Below, one piece after another: positions 18,360-32,300 of a DNA stretch of 64,000 nucleotides. Position 1 is the first letter of the stretch. Each line of letters opens with the position of its first letter. Under the pieces are notes generated by a model. The model did not search any database. It saw only the letters and a program-made list of their open reading frames with translations, and had not been told where the DNA came from. The translations under genes were made by a program, and so were the position numbers. Origin of the DNA: Paralichthys olivaceus. Taxonomy: Eukaryota; Chordata; Actinopteri; Pleuronectiformes; Paralichthyidae. Location of the stretch: positions 6,202,621 through 6,266,620 of the forward strand of contig NC_091116.1 in the NCBI RefSeq assembly GCF_024713975.1. The letters run 5' to 3'.

Positions 18360-20598
18360 CTTCAAACTCTATGGTAACACGGTTTGTTGTCGATAAATGA
18401 GGGCGTCAACTGTGTTGAGTGGTGTAGGAAAAGCCAATCATTCAGCCGAGGAATGCGATGTGCAAACTCTCCACCACACATCATTAACCCTCCGTCCTGC
18501 ACCAAGATAATGTATAACCGGGACCCGGCGATAAAGCAAACAATGCATTGTATTAGTGTTTGTGGATTACACTGAGATATACAAAGTCACGTCTCTGTGG
18601 GGGGCTGAGATCTCCAAGGAGATCCTTTGGAGCCAGTCAAGGATATTCAGTCAGATCCCCAAATACTTGTACCCAGAGACCTTGTTCATAAATCTGTCTC
18701 ATAGCTGAACAGAACTGCAATCCTGTGCAGAGAAAAATACTTGATGTCAATGGCTGTCTGAGATGAATAATCTCTAATAAAATTACCTTCTCTTGTCCAT
18801 GAAAATGAAAAGTTATAAATTAAATGTTGAAAAAACAGAACTGTTTAACCAATCCACTTACTTTATTTTTTAATTTGCCTCATATAAAGTGTTTGGTCTT
18901 TTAGTGTGCTTTCATGTGGCTTGTTGAAAGTGCACTTTTGATCCATTGTTGCAGAGGTAGGAAATGGACCCACCCTCCCTGTCCCCCATCCATGAGGCCC
19001 GGCCTGCTCTGTTGTGTTTTCCACATGACTGAGTGTCCTGTTGTTACAGAAACACTGAAGGTCACTGCTGGTGTGAAGCTCAGTGAGATTAACACAACAA
19101 TGAGGCCTTTAGCTGGATGGCTGGTTAACTGATACCAAATTCATAAACACTCAAATAAAGTTTAAAACTGGGTTAAACACTCTTTTTCAATATCAGTTTG
19201 TCTCCTTAACGTGTTATTTTTTTAAAGACACATCTTGTATATTTAAATCTGAGAGACATGGACAATCTCATGTTCTGACATTACTTGTCCTGTAGAGCAG
19301 CCTCACATGAAGTTTTTAATGAATAGTATGAAGCTACTTCAAACCCAATTCTGCACAGTTTTTATTAGAGATCCAATATGCAATGTGCACACCACCACCT
19401 GCTGGTATATAATGGAAATTCAGCAGTGTGCCTCTTTGTTAAACGTGTTTTAAACTATGCTGACATCAGAATCAACTTCAACGTTATTCTAGTGATGATT
19501 GTAAATCTCAAAATGTGTATCAAGTAAAACAGTATAATAAGTTTAACCCGATACGATGAATACAAATTGAGTATATTATTTATATAAAAACAAATACTGC
19601 TTTACAAGTACAAGAGTCAAGTAGTCATTTTTTTAATTGGGGAATATGAATAAAGTAAAAATGAGACATCACACATTCACACGGCTTCATTAGTCTTTAA
19701 TAACTGATTTGATCCAGCAGATGGTGCAATAGTTACCACATGTTCCTTAAAACCACATTTAAAAATAAATGTTTTCATGGGTTTAACTTTGGTTTCTGCA
19801 CAGTGTTCGGTTTAAATTACTTTGGATGACAGCCTCAGCATTTCGAACTAAACAAAGGTTTAGATTTTAATGTCCGAGCCTTGTTATGACGGATGTTGCA
19901 GCCATGGACACACAGTCCTGTCCAACAGATCACAGAGGTTCATATGAAAGAATTTTTAAGTAAAGAGTTTGTCTAAATCAGTGGTAAATAAATAACTGAA
20001 GAAGATGAAGGGGGAAATAATTCAAAGCTGAGTTTGAGAGGTTTTTGCATTTCACACCTCAATGAAAAGATGATTCAAAAAAATCGAAATAAAACCACAT
20101 GTGCATTAGAAAATGTAAGCCACAAGCCAAGTCATGTCCTCAAAATTGTCGTAACATAAATGAAAAACCACTGTTCCCTTTGACAAGCCCCAGAAACTAA
20201 TAGATTTTTAAAATGCAAGGCAGAGCCCTGCAAACATACGGTTTATATCTGTGGTGTTTTCCAGAGTGCTAGTCTGGGACACCTGCACTTTTTGCCAATC
20301 ACAACCATATTTCATAGTGCGACCCCAACTGGTGTTAGCATTTGTTGTCTTATGAAGTAAATGACGACAGGATCAAATGCTTCATGCAAGGAACTGTGAA
20401 AAGTTCTTGAAGTAATATTTTTGAAAAGCTTTGACAATAGCTGACAATACACAACATAAATATTTTGACATTCATACAGTAAAGTCACGACTTCCTCCCA
20501 ATTAAATATTTTTGGGATATTGCTAACACAGTTTTTTGTGTTTCATTGGAGTTCAGCAACATATAAATAATTTAGGAATTAGAATAAAGAATAATATG
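18360..20598. other. intergenic, tubulin C promoter to bin1 3' end
   Basis: About 2.2 kb, AT-rich, with no gene, RNA or named repeat recognised. The bin1 3' UTR probably occupies the right end. Confidence 0.55.
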
Positions 20599-20695
20599 TT
20601 TATTTTTGGGTGCATAATTTGACATCTTAAACATATCAGATACCAGAAAACCCACTTTGTCTCTGTTATATTTTTACTTTGACATATGCTTTATT
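20599..20695 (-). terminator. candidate bin1 polyadenylation signals
   Basis: AATAAA on the minus strand at 20690-20695 and again at 20599-20604, about 250 and 340 nt beyond the bin1 stop codon. Either or both may be used. Confidence 0.5.
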
Positions 20696-20941
20696 TGCTT
20701 TGCATAAAATGTGCTCAAGACATCTGTGATGATTCCACAGACGAGCACAGAGACATTCTTTTCAGCCGCACAAACAAATCACTTGGTGTCAAAGCCATTG
20801 ACACGTCCTTTCTCATCACGCTGAGCCAATATTTTATCCTGCATAAATAAACATTTCATTGCGATTAGATTTTTTCAGATTACCCATCTGAAGAGTTTGA
20901 GGCAGAGATTGGGCAACAGAATCTTTTAGGTGTCACGAGCC

Positions 20942-23900
20942 TCAAAACTTCTGGGTAAAGTTTTCAGGGAAAACACCTTTGGCGGAAGCATCCTTCTCCT
21001 GCAACCATTGAGACTCCTTCACACCCATGAGCCAGCCGTCATCCTGCAGAGAGACAAATGAGTGAGGGACAGACTTTAAAAAATTTAATCACTGCATTTA
21101 AAACTTTCTCACATGAAAAGTGTAAAGTATTTTTCCACGTACAGTCATTTCCCAATTAGTAGTCCTCTTTATGGAGCTATAAAATGTTAAGTTGTTTACC
21201 CTCATTATACAAGTAAGGAGATGGTGTTTCTCATTCAGGACAAATTGAACCATTGATGGCTTTAAAAAAAGATTTTTTTTAACAAATGCAAATAAAGGTA
21301 ATTACAGAAGATGGAAAAGTTGAACTTTTCACTGACCTGTTCGTCTGGGTTGTCAAAGCCCAAAACAAGCACAACATCTCCCATCTTCAGCTCCAGCTCA
21401 TCCCCGTCGGTGGCAGCATAATCGTGTACCGCTTTTACCTGGAGGGAAATAAAGCCAGAAGCCAAAAAAAGATGAAGATCAAATATGGACCTTTCTGTAT
21501 TAACCCATCAGGAGCATGTTGGTGTTGTATTTTCACCTTGTAGAGAAATCCTTGAGGGAGTTCGCCGTCAGAGCCATTGGTCACAGCACTCTGTGCCAAA
21601 AAACAAGCAGAGTCCATATATATTTATATATAGATATTATTAAGGAAGTCAAAGAAATTGTAGCTGACAGGAAATCTGAGATATTCAAAAAAAGAGCTGA
21701 AAGAAAGAGAGGTTTTTATCACTTTCACCAGATTTTGAGGGATTCTCAACTTCTAGGCTTTATCCTGCGTTTATTTCAAGACCCCACTGAGGTCCCACCT
21801 GCCTCCCTATCCACCCAACTCTACCTGCTCCCCTTCATCGCCCCAGCCTCCCTGTCCCACACTGGCGCCATCGTCATCCCAATTGGGTTCAGTGTACAAC
21901 TGAGCTGCAGAGCCTTGGTCGGCGTTCCAGCTTTCCTGAGCCGCCTCTGCATCGTCCCAACCAGGCTGAGTGCAGCTCTGGGCAGCGGGTTCATGATAAT
22001 CCCAGCCACCTTGGGCCTCTGCTGGGTACTGGTCATCTTCGTGCTGGGATTCCTGCTCTGCAGTGGGTTGTTCCTGCTATGGAGGTCATAGGTTGTGGGG
22101 CATTGTTGTGGGTTTGGAAGTGAGTGGAAGGGAAGGCAGGCGGATGGGAGGAGGACATATTGTACAGTAGAGAGAAGGTGCAAGAGGAGCATTGAGTCGG
22201 GAAGGGTTGACACCCAGGGTTGTGCAGGATGTCAGAAAAGCAGAGGAAGGAGGTTTTGAAGGGAAGATAATGCAGTTTATTTCTTAGTCCATAAGTATAG
22301 AAAATATAGCAAGAAAGCTAGTTGTGGTTTTCTGATTTGAACCCGTCCTTACCCAAGAGTCCCATGATGGCGTCTTCCGTGAGGCAGTAAGAGACAAGAC
22401 AATTTGTAAGCCGAAAGTGTGGAAAAAGTTTTCTTCATATTCTTTACCCACATCAAACACTCACGTAGCACACAGAAATTCAAAGTGTTTTGAATTTGGC
22501 ACAAGGCAACTGCCCCATTTCTGAGAATGCTGTAATACATAATAAAACTACCTATCCAGGTGGCTCTGCTGCATACCAAAGAAAAATAAAGTTTATAAGC
22601 CAACGACCACCAAGTGTTAACTGCAAGGGTGTTCCTTTTACTGTAGGTAGGTAGAATCTAGAACGATGGCTCCTCATAAAACACACAAAAATGTCATAAT
22701 CTCAGGCAAAATTGGCACAACAATAGTTTTTCTGTATCATCAACCTTTTACATTGAATCATAGATTAGAGATGCAGATCTTTTATATCCAGACAGCCCTG
22801 TTCGCACTTTGAGATCCTTTGAACAGATTCTCGGCTAAAGAAGAAGGGGGACAGAGCTTTAGAAATAAGGGCTCTGGGGCTCTGGAACACCCTGCCTGAG
22901 GAAACACTGCAGGCTTAGTCAGAAGCTTCCTTTAAATCAAAGATTAAAATGTCTGGTATTTATTATGGTAAATTATTTTAACATTTGTTAAAAAACAACT
23001 CCATTATTTTTTATAGTTAATTAAATTTTATTTTCTATCTACAATTAATCAATCACTGTCATCATTAAATTGGTATCAAGCAAACATGCAGATTGAGGCT
23101 GGGCATGCACAAAGAAAACCATGCAGTGGATTTGTTAAAGTTAGAATAATAGAATTGAATTCACTCTCTAACTCACACACCTAGCCCAAGATGACATGGA
23201 CTACATTTACATGCAGTGTAAAATTAGATTTTTGCATTACAAGAGAGACGTGTAAAGCAGTCTGCAGCATTTTGTCTATATTTGGAGGATTACTATAATT
23301 CTTTTCACCTGGAATAGTCAAGTCACAGTATCTTTAGCAGAAGCTGCTGCCCTGTAGGTCGTATTAAACTGGATGTAAACAAAGTCTCCGACGGACACGT
23401 CATCCTCAACAACGCACACCCACCTTGGGAGCTGGAGATGTGACGGGCTGTAAAACCTCCACATCCCAGTCCAGCAGGCTGACCCCTGACCAGGGCTCAC
23501 ACTGCCTCACACACACACACACAAGGTGAGGAGGGTTATTAACTGCAATGTTTAAAATGACCTTTCAATTTGAAGAGACACATTCAGCAGAAGCCGAGTG
23601 TTGCATGAGTTTTTTAATTCTTCATGCTTTTATCCCCATGTCTGTTTCCCAGTGCGACACTTGAAAGTGTATTAATGCCAGTTGTAAATGTGCAGCTACA
23701 TTTTCAAGTTACAGTATATTATCTCACGCTATGTATTTAAACACACTAAAGCTTTTGGATTGATCTGACTCCTGCAAACACACAAATAATAATCAGGTTG
23801 CTCATTGCTAACATATTGTTGAAGTAAAGTCGTAAAGTGAACACACAGTGGATATTCAAATAAATTGTGGGATGGAATAAAGTAGTACATGGAATAACAA

Positions 23901-26900
23901 GTAAAAGGTAAAAAACTTTTTATAAAAGTAATCTGCTCATTGCATTTAAAAATAAAACTGATTTTAGTGAAGAGTTGTATAATGAACAATTAACTTTTTG
24001 ATCAAGAAAAAAAAAATGATATACTCATTTGAGTTAGTGTCACTGACATTCAAACTAACCTATAGTATATTTACTACACATGCTTATGACTAAATAAATC
24101 ACTGTCCACCAAAGATAAGTTCCTTCCCTCTGTGTGTGTATACGTACACATATATATGTGTACATGTACACACACAGAGTATATGTATATACTCAGTAGA
24201 TCAATCATCATTACCTCTATGCCTTTTTAAACTAAACATGTACTGTCATAGGCAGCAGAGTCAAAAGCCGTCTTATTTAAGATACAACACAAAATGTGGT
24301 TGCAATAGAAGTCAGATAAAATAAATAAAATTAGTTAAAACACAGGAGCACCAGAGTTACAAATCAAATTTTAAAAATGCTTTCCTATGAAGATGAGTTT
24401 TGAGCAGTGATTCAAAGATAAGTAGTGAGTTGGTGAGCCTAATCTTGTCATTTTGTCGGCAACATTATCAATCGTATGTAATGGGTTTTTTTTCATGGCT
24501 AATATCCTGTTGTGTTTCATTTTAAAGAAAGTGCCGGAGGAAACCGAAGAGGAGTTCAGGAAGAAGATGATGGCTAAGTTTGCAGAGGACGATCGGCTCG
24601 AGCAGATGGGTGACGACAAAATACATTGGACACAGTGTATCCACAGATGCAAGGTGGAGAAACTGATACAGGACAGGAGACAACAGCATGGTGTTGAGTT
24701 AAAACTCAGAACAGAAGGCAGGAATAATCTTTAAACCAGAAAAACTACTACTTCCTACTACTTCTTAAATACTCCCACTTTACATCTGCTCCCCAGACAC
24801 TCAGTAGCTGCCCACTGCTCCGTGTGGTCAATGCTCACACATGATGGGTTAAAGGCAAGTGGTAACAACTCGGGCTGAGCGATGAGGCCAGTACAGAAGT
24901 GCAAAAAGCTGCAGTTCTATGGGTGGCCACTTGAGGCTGGCTTCAAGAAGGGCGACGGGAGTTATTAAACCGACATGGACCGGTCCACACGGCAGAGAGA
25001 GAAGCGTTAGAGTTTATGGTGATACATCTTTTAAACTGAAGGCGACTGTTATGTAAAGTTAGCTTGACTATGTTACTGTGAGTAACTTCAGTATATATAT
25101 ATTAGTTGGTGGAGTGGTCGGTCAGTCTGACCTGGTGTGTTGTCGTCGTCGTGGCGGAGTCGACGTTAGGGTCAGGCACCGAGGCCTCGTTGTCAAACAG
25201 GCTGACGTTCTGCTGCTGGACAGGGTCCGGAGACGGCGACGGCCTGGGGGGAGGCCGACTGGGAGGTGGGCCGGGCCTCTGCACCGCCAGGAGGGGTTAT
25301 TCAAAACCACACACACGTGCACACATGCCGAGCAGTGACAGACAGACACGTTAGTACGCACAACATGATGGATGAGAATTTTTTTCTTGAGCATTTTCTT
25401 TTGAAACATTTGGTGGTTTAAATCTACAAGACGTTTATAGTTTTTTTATTTACAACTCCAGCATATCCTTTCTTTAAAGTCCTTTAAAACACAATCAAGT
25501 GTTTTTAAGAAGCTGAATATTAGTTCTGCTTGTACTATAGAAAAACAAAACACATGGATCATTTCAAAAAAAAAAAAAAAATCCCTTCATAATAATCCCC
25601 ATGTCGTTTATGACAACTTTTGAAAAACAAAAGAAAATGAGAGAAAGTCAACAACCGAATTATTAATAAATAGAAAAAACTAAATGAAATCTGCATTTAC
25701 AGTAGTTGCTTTATGTAAAAGTATTTTTTTAAATATCACACTCCATGTGAAGTCTAAGCATAAATCAAGTGGACATAGTCAGTGTGTCTCCTTTTTTACC
25801 TTTTGTGCTGGGCTGACTGATTTGCTGTCGTCGGCTTCCTCACTGAGAGAGGAGAAACAGACGAGAGGTTGGCAGGGGAAAAGGAGCCAAAGGAAGAAAT
25901 TTAAAATAAAAGAGCGAGGATACCAGGAGGGAGAAAGAGGATGTGTAGGTTACAATAGAGAGGAGAGACAGACTATAATAAACAAGCATCTGCTGTATTT
26001 CAACAGGTGACGCGTGGTCGGCCTCACACTCAGATACCCAGAGCAACACATGCACCTGACACCGTCTATATGCGGAAGGTTATTGTCAGATAAAAAAGTC
26101 TCAAACAAAACAACAAGATGAATCATTTCAACACAGAAGTTAGATGAAGCAAAGAAAGTTCAAGGTATGATTCCCAGATCAGGTCAGCTCCAGAAATCTG
26201 AACACTCAAAAAACTTCACTACAAATCAAATTATATCACAAGGGAAAGAATTCACAAGTTGTCGTTTTTTTTACAATAAATTTTAGAAAGGCATAGTCTC
26301 AAGAACATCAATATAACTATGAAGTTCTTTTCAAAATATCACAGCGTTTGTGCATTAAAAGTTAGATTTTACTCCTGAAATCTTTTTACTTTATTCTTTA
26401 ATCTGACTTTTGTACGATGATAATTGGTTTCTCAAAATGAAACAACTTTATTCTTAAATATGACTCAACGCGTGGTAAATTATCTTATTAGATATTTCCT
26501 TGCATAAATAAACGAGATGTTAGGGGACCTCTGGTTTTGTTTATTGATAAGCCTGTAGTTTAAGCCACAAACCAACCATAAGCTAGAAATTAAGCAGTGT
26601 TGCATTAGAAGCTGCATGCACACCCAACGTGCATGAAATGAAGATCAGCGTGCAGCGGGTTTTACCTCTTTGCACCATCTTCTGTCTTTGCTGCTGCAGT
26701 ACCATCTTTTCTGCAGTAGGACACAGTGTTATGGACATCACTCATGTGTTTTGTTGTTGTTGTGTATTTAAACTTAACTGTTGTAACCATGGAAGGGTTA
26801 TTGTACAGGCAAACTAGGGTTAAGGCCCAGGGGCCCGAGCTGCAACAAGTTGAGTTTCATTTGTTCTGCGTCATTTATTTTTTGGGAGGGAAGCACACAA

Positions 26901-29300
26901 AAAGAAACGGCTGCAGAGTAACACAAAATGAATACAGAGAGATGCAACAACCACGGGTATAAGCACCAAGAACACAGAAAACACACCAAAGAGACAGGCT
27001 CGACCACACAGAGACTCAAAACATCTAAAAAGATGCAAAACAACCACAAAAAGATGCCCAACAACAACTGAAAGACATAAGAGGCTCAAACTGCTTCCAA
27101 ATCAGGCCAGATGCAGGCAAAGCAACCACTCACACATGCAGAATGACCACAACAATGAAAAAGAAAAAGTTTCTTCATGACCACAAATGCATGGAACACA
27201 AACCATAAAGGCACATTGACATATCTGCAAGCAGTGGCCTGTTTTCCTCTTAACGCGTCCATGGTTTTTAACTTCTTAACTTTTTTAACTCTGTCCAGTT
27301 CACTTACTTGAGCTGCCGCTGCTCCTCCAGTTTGGTCATGATGTCGTTCAGGTTTTGGCTGAGCTGAGGAGACACACGGAGCAGGCAAATATTACCCATA
27401 GATCAAATGATCAATGCATGTTTGATCACATGTGGGCATGTTTACTCACCTTGCTCATATCTCTGTGGAACTTCTCCTGATGACCTGCCAGGCTCTGGAA
27501 TGTGTTAACATAGACGCCAACACGACTGCACGCATACACACACATTTAAATTTTCTGGACAAAAAGGAAAAGACAGATTTTGCAGAATAATGATAAAAAA
27601 GCGTCTCACCTGTCCCACAGTGCTGGAAGCTCGTCTTGTAACTCCACGTTCAGCTCCTCAAAAATCTTCTGGGCTCGACCCAGGTCTTCCTCCGCCTGCG
27701 TGCGTGCACACACACACACACTTAATTGAAATATGTGCCATCAATCCAAATAGTTTGAGAAAGAAAGTTATCCAAGAGCGCACGTGCACGCAGACAAACA
27801 CAAACAGGGTTTAATAACTACAGACACGTGAATGCTGCGAGGCATTCAATTGACAGGGATGAAGAGCAAATAATGACGGTGTTACTGTCAAATACAAATG
27901 GGGAGCCACGAAAAAAAGAATGTGAACAGTAGATTTGATGGGGAATCAAATTATAGCGAGGCCCTGTACACATGATCAGCTGTGGAAACAGGTCACAAGG
28001 AGAGAATGAGCATTGAATCACCTTCAACACTAGTTCTAATATTTGAAAGAAAAATTAAGCAGTGATGGGCCATTATTCTGTTTTGTCACTGGGTAGGAGT
28101 TCTGAGATTTGCAGATATAAGTTTACAAGACTTTTAGATATAACCATGGAAAGAAATAAACAAGCACCCATTAATGAATTGGTTTTTGTCATCAATCAAA
28201 CCAACCAAACTATGTTAACGTTTATTTCTTCATCAGCACAATCTTGCAAAAACTACTCAGCAGATTTCCGCTAAACTTGGAAGATTCATTGTGGTTTTAT
28301 ATGGAGACTAGTTGCCATTCTTGTTTTTAATTGAGTCATAATGGTAATCCAGCCTCTAGTTGTTCAGATATTTAACTAAAAATCCCTCATTTCAACCTGT
28401 TGATGGCGCCAATGGGATCAAAGTCAGTTGGATTCATCCTTAGTGGAACACAAACATCTGCACTGGATTTCACAGTGATCCATTAGACAGTTATTAAGGT
28501 TTGTTTTAGTCTGGTGCATCACAGTAAATAAAGATTGCTGTCCGAATGTTTAATGACATTTTTATACCCTATTTAGTGCACTCATTGTTTCCCATAATGC
28601 ATCATGATGCATTGCGCTCACAGCGGAACTACAAGGAGCGAGGGCAGCGGGTCGTCCATCTTTATTAATGATCTTTCATCTGCACTACAGTGGGCCATCT
28701 GTAATATAACATGTGACCGGAGTAATCTGCTCCTCATCCTCTTAATTCAAGAAGATAACATGTCTCACGCTACAACCCCTTCTTCCGTCCCAAAGAAAAT
28801 CATGGCAACTCTTATGACTCTACCGCTGCTCACAGCGCTGATCACGTGCAGACAGCCTGAGGAGGAACTGGCCTGACAGTTTTGGGAGAGGGGAGAAGGT
28901 GGGAGGTCAGTGATGAACCAGAGTTTCACCTGGTTGTAGGAGAGGTTAGTCTGAGCCACCTGGTGGGCTGATATCAAACCCTGAGCCCAGCTGGGAGCCG
29001 CCATCTCCAACAGGGCTGCTGGCTAACCACACACACCATGCACGAGGGAGGGAGGGGGAGAGAGAGAGAGAGGTGGAAAGAAGAGGCAGATGTGGCAGAA
29101 CAGAGGGGAGAGAAAAAAAAGCAAACGAGAAAAATTCAAGACAAACGCAACAAAAAGGTTAATCAGCATTTAGCATGTGCCAGTTTTAATTGATAGAGAC
29201 ATGTGTTAAACAGCAGCAGGTTAAGGTGGTATGAATTGTTTATGCTTGAGTAACAGTCAATGCCACCTTAAGACCTAAACAAGTTATTCCTTCAAACTTC

Positions 29301-29352
<52 letters not shown>

Positions 29353-32300
29353 AACAGTTTATTGGATTACACAAATGTGGACTCACACACACACACACAT
29401 GCCGTTACCTTGGCGATCTTGGCCTCGTCCTTCTTCTTCCCTTTCTGTAAGGAGCCAAAGTGATGCCTGGCACTGTCAAAGTCCACCATCTTCCTATCGC
29501 GCTTTGCTATACGAGCCTGTGGGTCAGAATGTTCACGGTGAAATGACCACAACCCTTCAAATTAAAGCTCTGAATGAGATGTTACAGTCTCTACCACATT
29601 CACACATTTGAAAAGGTGGAACAGGGCTTTAATAAATGCAGAACAGCAACGATAAAAGCAAGAAAAAGACTCAAATTGACCCCAAAGAGAATTAAAATGA
29701 CTAAAAAGATTCAAGACAGCAACATAAAGACACAATGTGACCAAAAAGAAATTAATAAACAGATGCAGATCAACCACAAAAAGATGCAAAGAAGCAAAAA
29801 AAGATATAAAATGACCAACAGGGTCTAAAACTGTCTAACAAGATGCAAAACAGCAACAAAAAGATGAAAAATGACCCCACACTCAAAATGACTCAAACAA
29901 GATGCAAAACAGCAACAAGAAGACAAAATGACAGAGGCTGGAAATACCCAAACAACCAGGCCAGATGCACTCAATCCACTGATGGATACACAATGACTCA
30001 AAAATTAAACAAAGAACTACAAAAAGATGCTCGGCGTAATTCTGAATTCTGAAACTTTGAAGCTGAAACTCGCTTTTTATGCAAAATTTGAAACACAGGC
30101 ACCTTAATATCAGGAAACTGAGTCAGGTACGTGTCCATGCAGGTCACAGATTTGTCCGTGATGCTCTGGTGGTAGTCCAACCACAGCGTGTCTGTGTCCT
30201 GTAACACAATGCAACAACACAATTTAGAATACAACTGTTATATCACAAAAAAAACCCCACATAAATCTGTATAATGCCTTTTCACACTGCCGGACCTATT
30301 TTTGTGCTCATCAGCTCATTGGCAACTGTACACAATTTTAATTTGCATTCAAAACAGTAGTAAAATAAAATAAATAGTGACTACATTTAAATGTAATCAA
30401 CCCTGCATGGCTCCTAATATACCAACTCTTGGTACAGCACAGTCGTGTTTGCAACCCTGCAGAGTGAAAGCAACCTCAGCTGCATGTTCTATCTATAACA
30501 CAGTTTTTAAAGAGAATATGAAAGTCTGCTCTAAAACCAAACTGAACTTCCTCTACTGCGGATCTGCTGCACCAGTGTCTCCCACACGAGCCCATAATGG
30601 AAACAATACCCACCAGAATAACTTTTCTTCGTTCTCTCTCTCTGACAGCTGCAGAGTCTGAGTCACATTCATATTCATTTGCTTATAGTGAGAATAAGTT
30701 CCCCGCTATAAATAATGAACCCTTATCATTGGGACACACTGGAAGCTTCCTACATTTTACCTCCAAGTTATTGTCCATCTCCTTTTCTATCATCTCCTTC
30801 AGGATGGAAGGAGAGACGCATGCAGTTAGGAGAAAGAAAGAGAAGACAAAACAAAGGAAGGGAAAGACACCGGAGAATGAGACATCCCTCTCTGAACAAA
30901 GCAGAAGCAGAATGTGGAATGTTTTTAAATCTCAGGCTGTTTTAGCAGATGAATGGGGAAGAAAAGGGGATTCAAATGATCATTGTTTAATAATAAAATT
31001 TACTGGCAAGGAGGCATCATTCTTCACTTTCTTCAGACTCAAGTTTGTCATCAAAATATGAATGTATTTAAAACAATGTGTGTACATAAACACATTTCCT
31101 TATTTCATGTATCATTACAACAACTTTCCGAAAGTGCAATTCCACAAGACAAGCTGAGGAAACCTTGCTGTTATAGTTTTAGATTTAGTTGTAGCAGAGG
31201 TAGTCGAGATTCCGAGGAAAGAAGAAAAGGGAAATTATGAATTTCTCCAGTGGCAATTTTGCGCATCACAAATCAGTTTCCCTGGTCTCACCTCTGCCAA
31301 CGCATCCATCTCCTCTTTGCCAAACCAGTCAGGCTCGTACATGTCGGCCAGACAGTCCTGCAGCCGCCGTGACGCATCGTGCAGAGCTGAAACACAAACA
31401 GACACAATAACACACAAGGACGTTTACCATATTTTCTGTGCAGTCAGAAGTGTGTGTGTGTGGCTTAATTCCAAATGCAATGATCTATACCAACAATTTA
31501 AATATAAGATCACAGACGCACTTACTTTTCACTGCTGTCACGTAGGTTTTCAGGTCTTTCTGCAGTTTGGTGCCTTCTACCTAAAAGAATAAAGAAAAAA
31601 GAGTTTGAGAGTAATGGAATAAATTTAAAGAGATGGATCATAACGACAAAGAGGATGTAGGAATGTCATTTTCACTATCTTCAGAACATATAGAAACAGA
31701 TGGATAAATCATACTTTTTGCATTTCAATATATATCCCTCCATTAAATCAATAAATATTCCAGACTCAATTAAAGATTTAAAAAACTGGAACTGGCCATC
31801 TGCTTGTTGAAGTTTGCCACCATCTCCTCAAAGGCAGCATCTCGGGTCTCGTCCGCTTTGCCGAGCTTCTGCAGGACCTGCAGAGGGAGACAAGACCAAA
31901 GCACAAAGATTTGAAAACATTTTTCTGCTGCGTTTCGTTTCGCTTGTTTTTTTTCAGAACTTTAAGTAGAAACACGTAGGTGGGTCTATTTTCAGGCTGC
32001 CTGTCGAAGCCATGTGTTTCCCCCGTGTCTGCGCTTCACACCAGCTGTGTGAACGTCAGGATGTTGAGGTGAAAAGGTCAAAGTCTCTGTGACCTGCTGA
32101 CACAGTCAAAATTAGATTTTACTATAAAATTGAACAAAGTCACTGCCACATGTTAAACTTGAAATATGTTCCCTGCTGCACTGGACAAGGACGGAAGGGG
32201 AAATGTAGGAGAGACAGACAGAAGGAAAGAAGGACAATAGAAAAAGAAAAGGCAAAAGATGAGGAGAGAAGGAAGGAAGGATATTGTAAGAGAGAAGGAA

